A model generated the notes under the pieces. It was not told where the DNA came from. It made no database searches and saw only the letters and a list, made by a program, of their open reading frames with translations. A DNA stretch of 64,000 nt from Epiperipatus broadwayi (taxonomy: Eukaryota > Onychophora > Udeonychophora > Euonychophora > Peripatidae), in contig JAQFVV010006203.1 in assembly GCA_028023455.1 (NCBI GenBank), positions 6,232,821 to 6,296,820 of the forward strand. The letters are read 5' to 3'. This document shows, piece after piece, positions 37,489 to 50,609 of this stretch (position 1 is the first letter of the stretch; every line of letters starts with the position of its first letter). The position numbers and the translations under genes are program-made.

Positions 37489-40400
37489 CCAATTGTTTTA
37501 AAGGAACAAAATACAATGAATTTATAATTTTTTAATAAGTTAGCAGCTCTTATTTTAATGACGTTCAATAGTCTTTCATGTTGAAGGTCAAGTATAACAC
37601 AAAGGAAATCTCTAAATAATCGTTATTTTTAAATGAGACTTTTGAAACATATTTGGAATTATTAAATGAAGTCAGGAACTATTATATTTGTTTAGGGAAG
37701 CATTCAACAAAAGTTTTTTTTTTTTTACTAAAGATTTTCTGTTAGACTTTCTTTTTATTGTTTGATCCATTTTAGTATAAAAAATTATATATCAAATTCT
37801 TTCTTTGTAAGGTGATTTTAAACTGGAATTGACAAAATATTTTTATTGTTACTAAACACTTATTGTATATTAAGCTGATATTTATATTATAAAATAATTA
37901 TCTTAATTCTAATAATAAGTAAAATTTTATAACTTATGTACAAACCCAATATTTTAATATATATATATGCAGTTCACCTACATTTATTGTATTTTGTTGC
38001 AATCATAATTCTCACATCACTAAAATTATGTATAATAGCAAACCCTACATATTATGTGCTTATATATATATATATATATACTTAGCTAGATACATTTAAA
38101 ATGTACATTTTAACAAATCAACATAAATAATTAACAAAAAATAAATAATATTTCTGGTATTAAAAAAAAACCAGTAAAGTAATAAATTGGCAAAGAATCA
38201 TGTGTCTTAATGAATATACAAAATGATAAAATGTCTGAGAAGTTTGGCAGTGAGGTGCACATGAAATATATGAATTCAGATTTAAAATTTTCTAATTTTT
38301 TATTTAGTTTTTAATTAAATCATGCCATTATATATATATAAACATAGACTCACTCTGTCTTAACTCTATTATCAACGATTTAATTCTCAATCAAGTTATT
38401 GAACAGTACTTATTAATTAAGACAATTCCGTCACTAGCTCATAATACATTTCTAAAATACAACATCTAATAAAATTAATATTTAAAAAAATGTATTCAAT
38501 AAATTAATCAAATCAAAACATAATTAAATAATAACTAAGGTTCCAATTGTATACCCAGTTCATCTATCATTCTATTAATTTAAAATATGACTAGTTCATT
38601 ATTTACTACTAAAATGGTTCGATTAAAAATACTAACAAAAATTATGAAATTCTACACAAGACATTTAGCAGGGTATGCTGTTGGTTTAACATTAAGAATA
38701 TATCCTGAAAGATATACTCCAAATGGCTTAAGAATATTATCTCTACCTAATTTATAAAAAAACTACCTTGTAATATTCCCATGACTCACATCATACATAA
38801 AATAAATACTAATTAAATAATGATAAAATTTAACATAAAGCACTCAAATAATTTCCCTTTATAAAACATATAATATTAAATTTAACACTAAATAAAACTC
38901 CTACACATTATTGCTTAATCTAGCTCTTAAATTTCATCAATATCTCAGGTTTATCTTCTAATAATGATATATAATATAAAGTAACTAAATATAATGAGGG
39001 ATTTTACATATATTCAACAAATCTTCAAAAATAACAGCAAACAAATAGAATACTTCCAAGACTCTTAATGTACCTATGTGCTGACCATGTGCTTAATAAG
39101 AATTAATGTTTATAAATGAAAATTATAAACTCTTATAAACATAATATTGAATATCTTTAATAAGTTCAAAAATATTTTCTTATATTATGCTATAAAATCT
39201 TAATTATATATACTCTTATATGACATTTGCAGAAATATCATGCTCTCAATATAATTGCAATATCATATAATTTCTTAATTGGCATTATACAATTTTCATG
39301 TTTAACAATAATCATATCTTCTGTAATAATAGTAATTATAATATATTCTTATTAACTCTGTGCAGTAATGTAATCATGCAATTGCATGTCTAAAGATGTG
39401 AAGATTCAAAAACACTCAGACACACCAAGTAATGAAATTCTTAAGACAATATAAATTCAAAACATTAACAAATTTATTATTTAATAAACATTTTAAATTT
39501 ATAAAACATAAATTTAAAAAATTTAAATATTTACAATTTTAAAAGATTAATAAAATAGATTAAAATATTTACATGAGGAATATTATAAAACAAAATATTA
39601 AATAGTCTTCATTCTGACTTCACTATAAGAAATTATGTAATATATTATATATTTGATAGTAATATTTTTACTCTTTTATACTTGTGATAGCAATACTTAT
39701 CATCACTATCATAATTAACAAATAATAATAATATCAGTAATGAATAAGATTGAAGATATATCATTCATAACTAATAGTATATCTTAGATTTCCAAAAGAA
39801 AATAGTGGTTATGGTGATATAAATCTAAACTAACACTAATGATTATTAAAAATATTTAATACATAAAAATCATTCTTAAGATACTATGTACCAACAGAAT
39901 ATTTTACCTTTACCTTCCAGGTGTATGTCAACATCATAGTATAAAAATAAATAAAGAAAAATATATCCAATGGAAAAACTTCTTTCATGACTTTCTAAGT
40001 TATTTACTACAAAATATTTATAAATGACACTACAACTTTAAATTTTGTTAAGCTTACCTTATTTATAAAATAATCAGATTTTATTAAATAATTGTATATT
40101 GCTTGTATATGTTGTATTTATCTATTTTTAACTTGTATCACAATAATAGTATTCAAATTTTGCATTAAATCATCCTCTTACAAACAAAATATGCATTGAG
40201 CATTTAGTGATCTCCATTATTAGTATAACTAGGAATATCAAATCATTTTTTATCTTTATCCATCTTAAAAATAAATATCATTTGTGATAAATTTTTCTCT
40301 CTTCTTGCATTCGACAAATATTAACAAACTTCTATAGTCCATTTATTATTCTTACCAACTTTAAAACTATACCATTCATGAAGTGAGATCTGGTGGTGAT

Positions 40401-43001
40401 AAATAATGATTACAGTGAGGGATACGAATATGACAATAATTGAAACTAATATGAAATATTGTTGAAATGCTTAAGGTCACATATTTTTCATGTACCTTAA
40501 ATTCCAGTCATGACTTCTACCTGAGCACTTATTGAACTAGGGAAAGAAATGCAACTGACCATGTACTAAAATATACAGAACTCTATTATCTGTATTTTAT
40601 TTTTTAATTCACAACAATCTACTTTAAAAGTAATATCTCTATCACCCAGGATTTTGTTTCACAACTAATTTCCCAGACCGACTACACTTCAGTTTCCATA
40701 CTCAGACTACTTCTTTTATTATTGTAAATAAATTCTATCCACTTTACATAAAATAAATTCTAAACTTCATTTCAAATTAGATATTTAAGATAAAATCAAG
40801 AAGGTTTAAAATATTGTATACACAAATGATTTTATAAAATTCATTTATATCACACTTTCATTCATTATTTTATGATATTAAATAATTCAGAGATCAGCAT
40901 GTAAATTTTTCATATTTACTCAAATACTGTACAAAATAAATTCATCATAATATTAAAGTTATGCATACTTAAGCATTCATAAATTAACTAAATAACTTTA
41001 GAAAACATACATGATATATTTTATATTTTCCTACTACATTCTGAAAATGATTAACATATTAATCATATAAATATGATATGATCTGCTTTCAATAACCATG
41101 CAATATGATAGATAAATAAACACATTAAAATTTTAAAATGAATGACAATTTAACTTAATTCTAAAATAATTAGAATTAATTACTGTGAACTCATTATTTT
41201 TCTGGTCATCCACACAGATAAAAGTTATAGGCATTTTTTTTCTTTACCTTTCAAAAAATGTTAATTTTTTTGATATCCATTATTTTTCTTTATCTCAAAT
41301 AAACTATTCAAACCTTCAAAAACTAAACTTATTTCTAAAACAACATATCAATTTGTATATTATTATTACTAAAAATATTAATACTAAAATAAATTTTAAA
41401 ATGATAAAAATTTAAAGTTATGTTATAGAGAGTCCTTGTCTTTTTTCTTACAACTTTGTTGAAAAAGGGAGAGAGCACTATTGCCCTTAACAACCAAAAG
41501 TTTCTACAGCAAAGAGATTTTTTTTCTTTGTACTTTAAACAATAGACTCTGCAAAACACAAAAGTTAATCTTTTAAAATCCCATTGAAATTTTATCCATC
41601 AGTACTTGATAAAGAGTTCAACTAAGAACATTTACTTAGTACATCAAAGAAAACATAAAATTTCAAGAAAATATCCATAATAAATAATTATTATACCAGG
41701 TAATTTTTTTCACATTCAAACATTTTTTTTGCTGGTCCAGACTTTTTTTAGAATCATGAAAAAAAACTAATATTTTTATCAGGAAGCACTTATAGAGATT
41801 TTAGAGAATAATATCACTTATTATTTCATTCAGTTTTATCAAACAATTTTTCATTCAAATTATTCTCCATGTATATTCACTCATTAAGATAATAATAATT
41901 TATAATATGACAGTTTTTTAAATTTCCAAGGTTTTTCTTTTCTTTTCAGACATGTACACATTTATTAATTAGTCTTTTGCAAGATTTTTATACTTTTCTC
42001 TATTCAGATAATATCTTATTAATGACTTAAAGAGAATTTTAAAATAATATTAAAAATTTGTTCTCATCTTTAAACAGATAAATCTTTGGGAATGCAAATT
42101 TTAAAAACATTTTTTCTTCATTTGACATGCATAATTTAAAGAATATATAATATTCATTCAGGCTGTTTTTCCCCTCTCAAAAAGATTAATAGCAAAACAT
42201 TTTCATTTACATATTTGCAGATAATATAAAAATATATGCACATTTATAGAGTTCATTATCACACATTAATTTACTTGCAAAATATAATTTTTTATTCTTT
42301 CTTTTCTTCCTTTTAAATAAATAATAACTTTTTAGATAGCTTTTAATGACTTTCCTTAAAATAACAGTGGTACAGAAGTCCCACAAAAGTTTATATTTAT
42401 GAGGTTTTATCATCATCACTAAAGATAAATGTCCTTTCATTTCATCCATGCAGATAAAATTAAATAAAAAGTTTTTACAACTCCTATGTAGATTTTCCAT
42501 GACTATATGACTACAGTTTTTACACTTCACATTTGTGCAGTGGTTAGATAACTAAGCACCGATAACTAATATTGGTCTTCATAAATTGTCATGGTTCCAT
42601 TAAGCTTCGATGTGACTTCATTGACAGGGAATTAACTCACTTACTCCATAATGAGATATATTACATCAAATTTTATCTTATCATTAAAAATATAGTTTAC
42701 TAAGAAAAGAAAATATTTTTTAAAAATTATAATTTTACTTAAATGATTTAGACTAATTAAGCAAATAAAAAGAATTAAAATAATACTAAGGCTAGACTAA
42801 CTGAAGTGAGCTAAAACACGTGTATTTATAAACTTTTTTTCTTGTTATCTGATTGGTTGATAAAATTTGGCCTCAGACACTAATTTATATATAGATTAAA
42901 ATTTTTGTCTGTAATTTATTTTTAAAATAATTTAACTTAATTAATTTTTTTTGTATTGTATTAAAATTTTATTTAACATTTTATTTATTACTATATTAAC
43001 A
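37489..43001. other. Long AT-rich stretch without recognised genes
   Basis: About 5.5 kb with no domain, tRNA or recognisable transposon. It contains TA microsatellites (38061-38080, near 38330) and many A/T runs. Open frames at 41185-41415, 41335-41559 and 42207-42530 (76, 74 and 107 codons) are low in complexity and unsupported. Confidence 0.5.
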
Positions 43002-43147
43002 TTATAAACAAAGCAAAACTCTCCATACAGTATTGCCACTCTGTGCCAACCAGAGTAATCAATGAATGCCAGAAGGCTTGTACATAAAATCCCTATCTAA
43101 TTGCACAGGGTGGCAATACTGTATGGAGAGTTTTGCTTTGTTTATAA
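43002..43147. mobile_element. Compact FB1-derived MITE with perfect 37-bp inverted arms
   Basis: 43002-43038 and 43111-43147 are exact reverse complements over 37 bp. The arms contain the FB1 terminal block ('aaaactctccatacagta', 'ttgccac') and the interior keeps 'gagtaatcaatgaatgccag' and 'cataaaatccctatctaa' from the FB1 left arm. Most of the 400-bp parent is deleted. An inverted copy of the CACATGATCAC box follows at about 43172-43186. Perfect arms imply recent formation or ongoing arm homogenisation. Confidence 0.88.
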
Positions 43148-43199
43148 ACAAATATGTGCTAGTATTAAGGGATAGTGATCATGTGATACTATATTAACA

Positions 43200-43848
43200 T
43201 TATTAACAATTTGAATATTAATTTTAAAATATGAAATATTATTTAAACAATACTATATAAAATTAATTGCTACATTTTTTAAATGCAAAATTTATAAAAC
43301 AATTTTGCAACACTACTGAAACTAAAATATGAAATTAACTATCAATTTTTATTAACAAGGAACCAAAATTAATTTTGAATATTCTAGAATATATGTGCAC
43401 AAGGATAAATACACACACACATTACAGACATGATGATATCATCTTAGAACATTTTAGAATAATTTAAATAATGATTATTTAAAATAACTTAAATAAATAA
43501 AATTATTGAAAACATATTAGAAAAATTATATAATATTAAATATTACAGTTAAACTATTATTTTAACATTTTATTCTTTAAATATAAGAAGCATTAATTAA
43601 TTCTATACCTTAAATAATAAATTAGATACTACTTTTATTTTTAAAATTATACCAATATAAGTCTAAAATACTTTAGATAGCTTTATTAACCCTTTATTTA
43701 GTAGGTTTAATCTTATCTTACACATAAAATTAATACAAAATACTATTGACTAATAAAAAATTTTTTATTTTTTACAAAACTAGCTATATTAACTCTTATT
43801 TAAAAAGAACTGGCAAATGGCATGGTCATAAATAATATATATATATAT
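43200..43848. other. AT-rich DNA, nothing recognised
   Basis: No gene is recognised. The segment ends in a TA run directly before the higher-GC block at 43849. Confidence 0.5.
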
Positions 43849-44290
43849 TGTAATGGTCAAGATTGTATAATCAGTCAACAAGACTGAAAGGCCAAGCAGA
43901 GACTCTCACCCAGCAGACCTAGGGTTACCCCATGCTCCTAGTTTAAACCCCTACCTAGGCTTCCTAGCCTCAACCACCTAATTAACATTGCTGATGTCAC
44001 CCAGCTTCCTTTCCACAATGCAACCTAGTTCAGAGTATAAACAGAAACTCTCTCAGGGTTCTTCTCACAACTCAGGTTCGGTGCACCTTACCCCTCACTT
44101 TATACAGATTAGTATTATATTATTACTTGTAACTCTACTCAAACATGCTATTAAAACAATTTTATTACCAGACTGATGGATTACACGGGATTTTCACTAA
44201 CCTGAGTTCAAAGCTCGGACTGCTCAAAGCAATATTCAACAAATACGTAAATCTAGATTATTAACTTACAGTTCCAAGGTATAGAAACAT
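43849..44290 (+). repeat. GC-raised block, possible solo LTR
   Basis: The block stands out from its surroundings by base composition and complexity. It opens tgtaatggtcaag directly after a TA run, has a TATA-like 'gagtataaac' near 44034, and contains many CC/GG-containing words ('agcagacctagggttacccc', 'gcttcctagcctcaacc'). A TG start and an internal TATA box would fit a long terminal repeat. I cannot fix a CA end or a target duplication, and there is no internal retroelement next to it. The 62-codon frame inside (43988-44176) has no recognised motif. Confidence 0.4.
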
Positions 44291-44499
44291 ATACTAAACT
44301 AATCATGATAATAATAGTTTTTTATAATATTGAATAGAATGAATAGGTGGCATACAAGTTAATTTGTAAATGAACATTTTCACTGGTCCTTACATTATTA
44401 TGGATTGAAGTACTAGTGTTTTACATGTGTGTGCCTAAATTACATGATAATTAATTGAATAAATAACAATGATCAATCTTAATAAACAATTATCAGTCA

Positions 44500-45850
44500 T
44501 TGTGGCTTTTGAAATACTAATCAAATTTTAAAAGGGATTATGATAATGCCATTGTGCATGGTAGTAGTAATATTGACATTTAAGAAAAGTGATAAAGAAG
44601 ATATTAGTAAATCTCAGACTTATATCAGTTCTATATAAAAATTTTACCAAGACAATTACAACTTGTCTGCAGTGAATTTTGAATACAAACCAACCAAAAG
44701 AAGAAATTCAATTTTTAATTACTTTTAGTATAGTGGATCATTCCTAGTAGTGACAGTAGTTACAGAAAGGACCAATAAATATGAATTGCCATTATACTTT
44801 GGACTTGTAGATTATGGAAAGGCATTTGACTCTATAAGCATTTTTGAAATGTTTAAAATATTGAATCATCAAGTCATTGTCATGTTCTGTAAGATATTTT
44901 TAAAAATGCAAAAACAGTAGTTAGATTATATGGTGATACTATGAAAATAATATTGAGAAAGGTGTACATAAGAAGGACTCCATATCTCCAAAACTTTTTA
45001 CAATAATTTTATAAAAAGTATTGTGGATTAAATGAAATTCTAAGGGAATAAAAATAAATGGAGATCATTTATATCATCTAGATTTTAAAGTTGTTATAGT
45101 TATTTTTGCAAATAATACTCAGAGCTTCAGGAAATGTTAAAGTAGAACTAAAGATAAATGCTAAAAATAATGTTCAATAGATTTTATGAGAAGATGAAAA
45201 AAAAAATTGATAATAATAAATTAGAAGCTAATAACTACAAGTAACTCACTACACATGGTGAGCATGTGATGTTTATTAACTACAAGTAACTCACTATATG
45301 TGGTGATCATGTGATGTTTATTAACTACAAGTAATCTGATTAGAGTATTTATACAAATGGAAAGAAATGTAACTTAGATATTTTAGTAGATATCATTTCT
45401 TATTTGTGGATATGAGACTTGGACACTTAACAAAATAACAATATTGAGACCTCAAAGGCACTCAACAAAATATGGAGATATATATATATTGGGAGTAGAA
45501 GAAGGAACTGAAAATGAAGTACTTGGATAAGAGAACAAACACATGTGATTGATATTATTGAAAGAAATTAAGAGAATGAAGCTGGAATGGATATATTGCC
45601 AAAAAAGATTATAGTAGTAGGATAGTTAAATTCTTAACTGGATTATAGGAGATTATAAAAAAATCTAGAATTAGAAGATGGATAGATAAAATAAAGAGGG
45701 TTGTTGGTATAATATGGAGAAGAGAAAATATGGTTTAGAAAATTTGAACAGAATTTTATCTTGCAGTGAATCAATAATGATTGAAAATGATTTGATGATG
45801 AAATATACTTGAATACATTTACAATAAGTTAAGTTTGTTTAATATGTATT
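44500..45850 (+). pseudogene. RTE-type LINE remnant (reverse transcriptase, copy 3)
   Basis: LYFGLVDYGKAFDS is readable at about 44793-44832, matching the RTE block FALVDYEKAF of the 27.3-kb copy. At about 45077-45119 the equivalent of the catalytic box reads HLDFKVVIVIFANNT, so the expected Ala-Asp-Asp is gone. After a tandem-repeat insertion, CGYETWTLNK is readable at about 45405. The C-terminal KIKRVVGIIW and the tail lie at 45690-45800. Stops and frameshifts are frequent. The endonuclease half is missing. Confidence 0.75.
45233..45336 (+). repeat. 45-bp tandem repeat, 2.3 copies
   Basis: Units start with aactacaagtaac at 45233, 45278 and 45323 (partial), a period of 45 bp. Each full unit ends 'catgtgatgtttatt', an inverted form of the CACATGATC box found beside FB1 elements. 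It lies inside the RTE remnant. Confidence 0.85.
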
Positions 45851-47955
45851 GTAACCACAAAAATAAATATTTAAAATAAAATGTAAAGACATGATTTTGT
45901 TCACATAAATGGAAAAAAAGCACTAAAAAGTAAAAAACAAAACTTAAACTTTCACAGTATTCTTGGTATTATGGGACCAAAAATAAAAGTATGAGATACT
46001 CAGATTAAAAAATAGTTGTAGTTACAACCTTATCAAATAAATATTGCAGTTTAATATTTTTCACTTCATGCTTTGCTTTTCAGTTGCATAATAACAAAAA
46101 TACTGTGAAAGCTGAAGAAAATTTATTTATTTATTATGTTTTTTTTTCTTTTTAATACATTTATGTGAATAAAAGTTTTTATTTTTTATTTTCTACAGTT
46201 TAATTTTATATAATTCCAGAAATTAGGAATGAAGAACGTTTAGATACAGTTTAATTGTGCTAGATGTAACATTACATTTTTTTTATTTTTTATTAATTAT
46301 TTGTTAAAATTGTTTGCAAACTCTAAAAACTATTATTATTAGGAATATATATGTATATAAAATTTCAACTAGATAATTAGGAAGTGGGTGAAAATTGAGT
46401 TACAAGATTTTATCAAGACAGATAAAAAAGTAGTATAATTTAATAAAAATGTATAATAACATAATGAATATAGAAGGGTAGTATATGATAAATGGGAAAT
46501 TGTATATGGTTCATCCCAGTTCAATCCTGGTAGGTTTAAATGCACAATTTTACATGTTTACAAGAGCTTATTTGACATTAAAAAAAGTATGAAATTAATT
46601 TTAATATATATACATCAATATAATTTCATGTTGGTTCATGTGCAATATTTGTCATTATTTAGCTAGGTCTTATTTATTGTCATTAGAGAAGAGTCTACTA
46701 AAATACCAATGCTATAAATAGTAATAACAATCAAAGGTACAGACAAAATTGTTTCTTGCATTTACAGTTTTCATCCATAAACATCTTTTTAAATATATAC
46801 TATTTGCCAAAATAGCAGATAACCTTTGACTGAAACTTTTATCAGAATTTTAATTTAATTTTGAAATCTCCATATAACAATATAAATAACTAATATTTGC
46901 TTTCCAAAATTTATCAACTCACTAATAATATAAACTATGATCTTTATTATCGCTATCGTATACTTTTATCAATTTAAGCATTTTTATATTTATTATTTAT
47001 TTTATTTCTGACAGTAAACAACACTGGCAGAAAATTTTAAAGATACCTTATTGTATGTATACTATTTCACTTTGTCAATAGCTTATTTGAATGATTTCAA
47101 ATAGTTCACAAAAAATTATATTGCACAGCCATTTACACAATAACATTGACTATAATTAAACACCAACTAGTATTAGGTCTATTCAGTAGCAGATTAATGT
47201 AGTATGCAGAATGTTAATAATCTAAACAGGTCATTAAAGTTTCATATGTTATAGTAAATATTGAGATACTAGAATAAATTTTACTAAGAGGTGTGGCAAA
47301 CAGTGGCAAACTATCACTGATGATGAGCAAGTTTTATCACTTAATTATGGTTTGCTTAGTAATTTTAACTTGACATCAGGTAGAAAACTTAAAACACACA
47401 CATTAGATAATTTAAATGTTGATCTAAGGAATGTTGTCGAACAGTCAAATCTGCCAATTATTTTGAAAGATTAAATAAAATATTATATTGCATTATATTA
47501 TGTGCATAGAAGAATGTGTTAATATTATTTTTTTATGTTAGTATAATTTAATTTTGTAGTAACTATTACATTTAAAATTTATTCTACAATATAAAGAAAT
47601 CCTCATCCATGTTTTAGTGTAAAGAAATCTTGTGGTTTCAAGTTCATGTAAATTTTAGACTAGGAGTGTTCATCTTTTGGCATCTTTGGATAACAACAGA
47701 AAATATCTTGACCTACACATTAAAAACACAAATATGACAAAAGCTGATAAGCAAAAAAAAAAAAAAAGATTCATGCATCAACCACTGATAAACAAAAATG
47801 TCCTCACATAATGATCCTAATAAAACAGTGCATTGTTCAGAGTCTTTTAAAAATTTTGAGCAATTACCAAGTGATCACTAATATAGAAAAGGTCCATATA
47901 TAAGTAATAAAATATATTGATGTTATATATATATATATATATCATTAAAAAAAAA
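45851..47955. other. AT-rich DNA with a weak tRNA-like B box
   Basis: 'catcccagttcaatcctggt' at about 46513 looks like a T arm (CCCAG...CTGG around TTCAATC), but no matching A box or anticodon arm is convincing. Nothing else is recognised. Confidence 0.4.
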
Positions 47956-47957
47956 GT

Positions 47958-48078
47958 CAACTCTTAAACAATCCCAATATCAATACAATTAATAATTTCA
48001 AACTGTTGTCAAGACAATTTCATTTTAACAATAAAGGTGGAATCCCATCTTTATTAATGGTCTAATATATATATATGT
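47958..48078 (+). repeat. Dispersed repeat R3, copy 1
   Basis: It shares with 54779-54893 and 55131-55251 the ordered blocks 'cttaaacaatcccaatatca', 'attaataatttcaaactgtt', 'gtcaagacaat', 'ttttaacaat' and 'tggtctaata'. Its family is unknown. Confidence 0.7.
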
Positions 48079-48180
48079 GTGTGTGTATTAAAATATTAAT
48101 TTTGATGCCTGTATTTCTTCAAAATATATGTAAAATTCAATTTCATATATATTAAATACAGTAATATTTATATAATTCAA

Positions 48181-48310
48181 TTTATTCTGATAGAAGTACA
48201 TTCAACTATATTCCTTTTAGTCCTTGTTAACTATATACCGATATAATGTTGAATAATCAAAATGAGACTTTATTTTATAACTCCCATAATTCTATTACAT
48301 TTGATCACAA
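48181..48310. repeat. Left arm of a large inverted repeat around the FB2 element
   Basis: This arm is the imperfect reverse complement of about 48905-49050. Shared words include 'tagaagtac', 'ttcaactatattc', 'tgttgaataatcaaaa' and 'tttattttataactcccata'. Between the arms lies a complete FB2 element at 48423-48781, so the structure is nested. The right arm coincides with the 3' end of the hAT pseudogene. Confidence 0.75.
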
Positions 48311-48422
48311 TAAAACTTATAAATATAGGTTTAAATTTGATTATAAAAATATAAAAATTATACAATTTGAATGTTGCCACAATAAACGAAAAATAAAAGA
48401 AGCTATATTAAAAAATAAGGAG

Positions 48423-48781
48423 CTCTGCTAATTTGCTCTAACAAGCTTTATTGATAAATGCCAGCTAAACAAAGCATTTAAAAATCTCTATCTTGAAAAC
48501 CACTCCTTGATCTTCAGACCAATAGTTTCATGCTTTGGCACTCCTCAGTGAGTAAGGTGCTAGGGTAGCTTCAGACACTAGATCTAAAAATATCAAGCCA
48601 ACACCAGCATTTATCTAAAAGTTAACTATGAAATAGAAAATCTGAAATTTTTAGACACCTAAATGTCTTCAAACCCAGCTATTTAACCTAAATAGCTATA
48701 TGGGCTGAGAGATCTTCAGCCAAACCATATACTAATAGTCATAGCAATATCAATAAAGCTTGTTAGAGCAAATTAGCAGAG
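48423..48781. mobile_element. FB2 foldback/MITE with perfect 33-bp inverted termini
   Basis: 48423-48455 and 48749-48781 are exact 33-bp inverted repeats starting ctctgctaatttgctctaac. The interior has FB1-like fragments ('cactcctcagtgagtaa', 'cagacactagatct') and the 'atgtcttcaaacccagctat' block shared with the 17.5-kb copy in reverse complement. It is non-coding. Just outside the right end lies 'gagtcatgtgatatatgac', the same box that ends the 17.4-kb copy. I see no clear short target duplication. Confidence 0.85.
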
Positions 48782-48904
48782 TTTTTTATTTTTTATTTAC
48801 AAGCATAAAATTGAGTCATGTGATATATGACTTTGATTTTTTGTTGACAAGTTATATTAATTTCGAGAAAATCATTAAGTATTAATGAATTATCAAACAT
48901 TAAA

Positions 48905-49050
48905 ATAACAGAATTGTGGTTGAACTGAATAGAATTATGGGAGTTATAAAATAAAGACTAGTTTTGATTATTCAACATTTTATTATTATGTAGTTGACAA
49001 AGACTAAAAAGAATATAGTTGAAAGTACTTCTAACAAAATGAAGTAATTG
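48905..49050. repeat. Right arm of the large inverted repeat
   Basis: This is the inverted counterpart of 48181-48310. It overlaps the last codons of the adjacent hAT transposase remnant, suggesting the arm is, or includes, the terminal part of that transposon. Confidence 0.7.
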
Positions 49051-50601
49051 CAATTCTCAGTGAGTTCTGAAAGTGCTCATCAGATATTTGTTCTAATTTT
49101 ACTCTTAATATGTTTCATTCTTGAAAATAGTTGCCTACAAATGTAAGTATGGCCAAAAAGTGATGACAAGAGAGATGGTTTTGAAGTAAACAATATTTAT
49201 CTCTGGGAAGATCTATAAAAGTTTAGCAAAGAGGCACAATTAAATTTTTCTTTGTATGACAGATAGCAGTTCTATGCATTCTTCTTGAAAATTGGCAGTT
49301 AACATGTTTACATTGACTGAAAATGGAGCCACAAATATAGCAAAATATTGATTTTTTGCCCAGTAATTTTGAAATGTTTTCAAATTTTACAAGATAGTAT
49401 TTAACCAATGTAATGGCATGAATAATGGTATTGATAAGTTGGTTTTCACTTATTAAAATGCATACTTAACTCATTTAAATGAGCAGTTAATTCTACTAAA
49501 AAATTTGAATCTGTAAGCAAGCTTTCATCATCAAGTTACTACACAAATTTATTTTTGATACCATAAATGACTTGATAACATGTCACAAATCATAATTTTT
49601 TTTCAACCTTTGGCCTGACTTAGCCATCTTAACTTTTGAAAAGTAAATGGTGTCACTAAAGACAACATCAATACATTTATGTAATTTGGAATTGGTGGTA
49701 ATTCAATCCCTTGACCCTTATGAAATTCACAATCTTCTTGATGATTTGCATGATATCTATTTTTAAAGATTTTGTGCATAAATTTTCTCAATGTAGTATG
49801 CTAAGATATTTCATCAAATGTGAAATTTGGGCAACAATTGCATCATCTTTTTTTTAATTTTACAATTTCCTTTCTGTTACCCTACCACCAGTAAAAATAT
49901 CCAATATACTGATAATGGACAAAGAATATCACTTTAGCATTTTTTTTTTTCTGCTTTGTATAAATCTCTATTCATTTTTTTTCTTTTAATGGTATTAAAA
50001 GTCATTTCATCATCAATACCACCAATAAAAATGGCATGTTGAGCTATGTCATTCATTGCCAAAACATGGAATTTAAAATTATAAGCTCTACTTTTCAAAT
50101 TTGAAGAGTTTCAAATTTCTTCAATCTTTCTGGGTAAAAATCTGGTGATACAAACTGATTTTAGAAATATTCTTTTTTTCCAGAGTAAATTATATCTACC
50201 ACGTTTTTCATATAACAATTTACCATCAGTAAATATTTTTAATTGTTTTTCTATTAAATATGCTACCATACAACTAGCATTTACAATTGAATTTGCACCA
50301 AATTGTAACCTTTTACAAAAAATTTTGTTGAGAAAAGAGACTTTTTGCAGTTCTGCTATTTGATCCTCATGACCCAATCTTTCATATACATTGAATTTGG
50401 AAGCAGGTTTTTACATATAATGTCTTTTCAAATTATTGTCTTTGAAAATTTGCACAAATAACCTACAAATTAAGCAGACTGTATTACTATTTGCATTGAC
50501 AAAAAAGTAGTCATCTGGTTATTTTTCATTGAACAATCTTCTGTCATTCATAATTTTTATTTTGGGGATTCTTTTTCCTTTTGAGATATTATAGAAGCCA
50601 T
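48990..50601 (-). pseudogene. hAT (BED-finger) transposase pseudogene
   Basis: Reading the minus strand from an ATG at 50601 (MASIISQKEKE), a BED-type zinc finger follows (TVCLICR, then DNNLKRHY, about 50500-50410). Next is an open stretch at 50111-50377 with NASCMVAYLIEKQLKIFTDG, the hAT block that precedes the catalytic core. Then comes 49603-49791 with FQKLRWLSQAKG, matching the conserved VRWLSRGKVL block. Near 49040-49140 the C-terminal dimerisation block reads TYICRQLFSRMKHIKSKIRT, then DEHFQNSLRIAIT. The order and spacing fit a transposase of about 550-600 residues of the GTF2IRD2/ZBED-type hAT group. Stops and shifts break it. The Glu usual in TYxCExxFS is Arg here. Confidence 0.82.
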
Positions 50602-50609
50602 GGTTGCAT

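Noticed and set aside
38680-38760. Open stretch resembling an exon (reads HLAGYAVGLTLRIYPERY)
   Set aside because: It is short, with no family match that I can name, and no convincing splice sites on either side.
42207-42530. 107-codon minus-strand frame
   Set aside because: There is no recognisable motif. The Lys/Tyr/Phe-rich make-up is as expected by chance in this base composition.
46500-46535. T-arm-like cccagttcaatcctgg
   Set aside because: No A box or anticodon arm at the right distance, so not called as tRNA or SINE.
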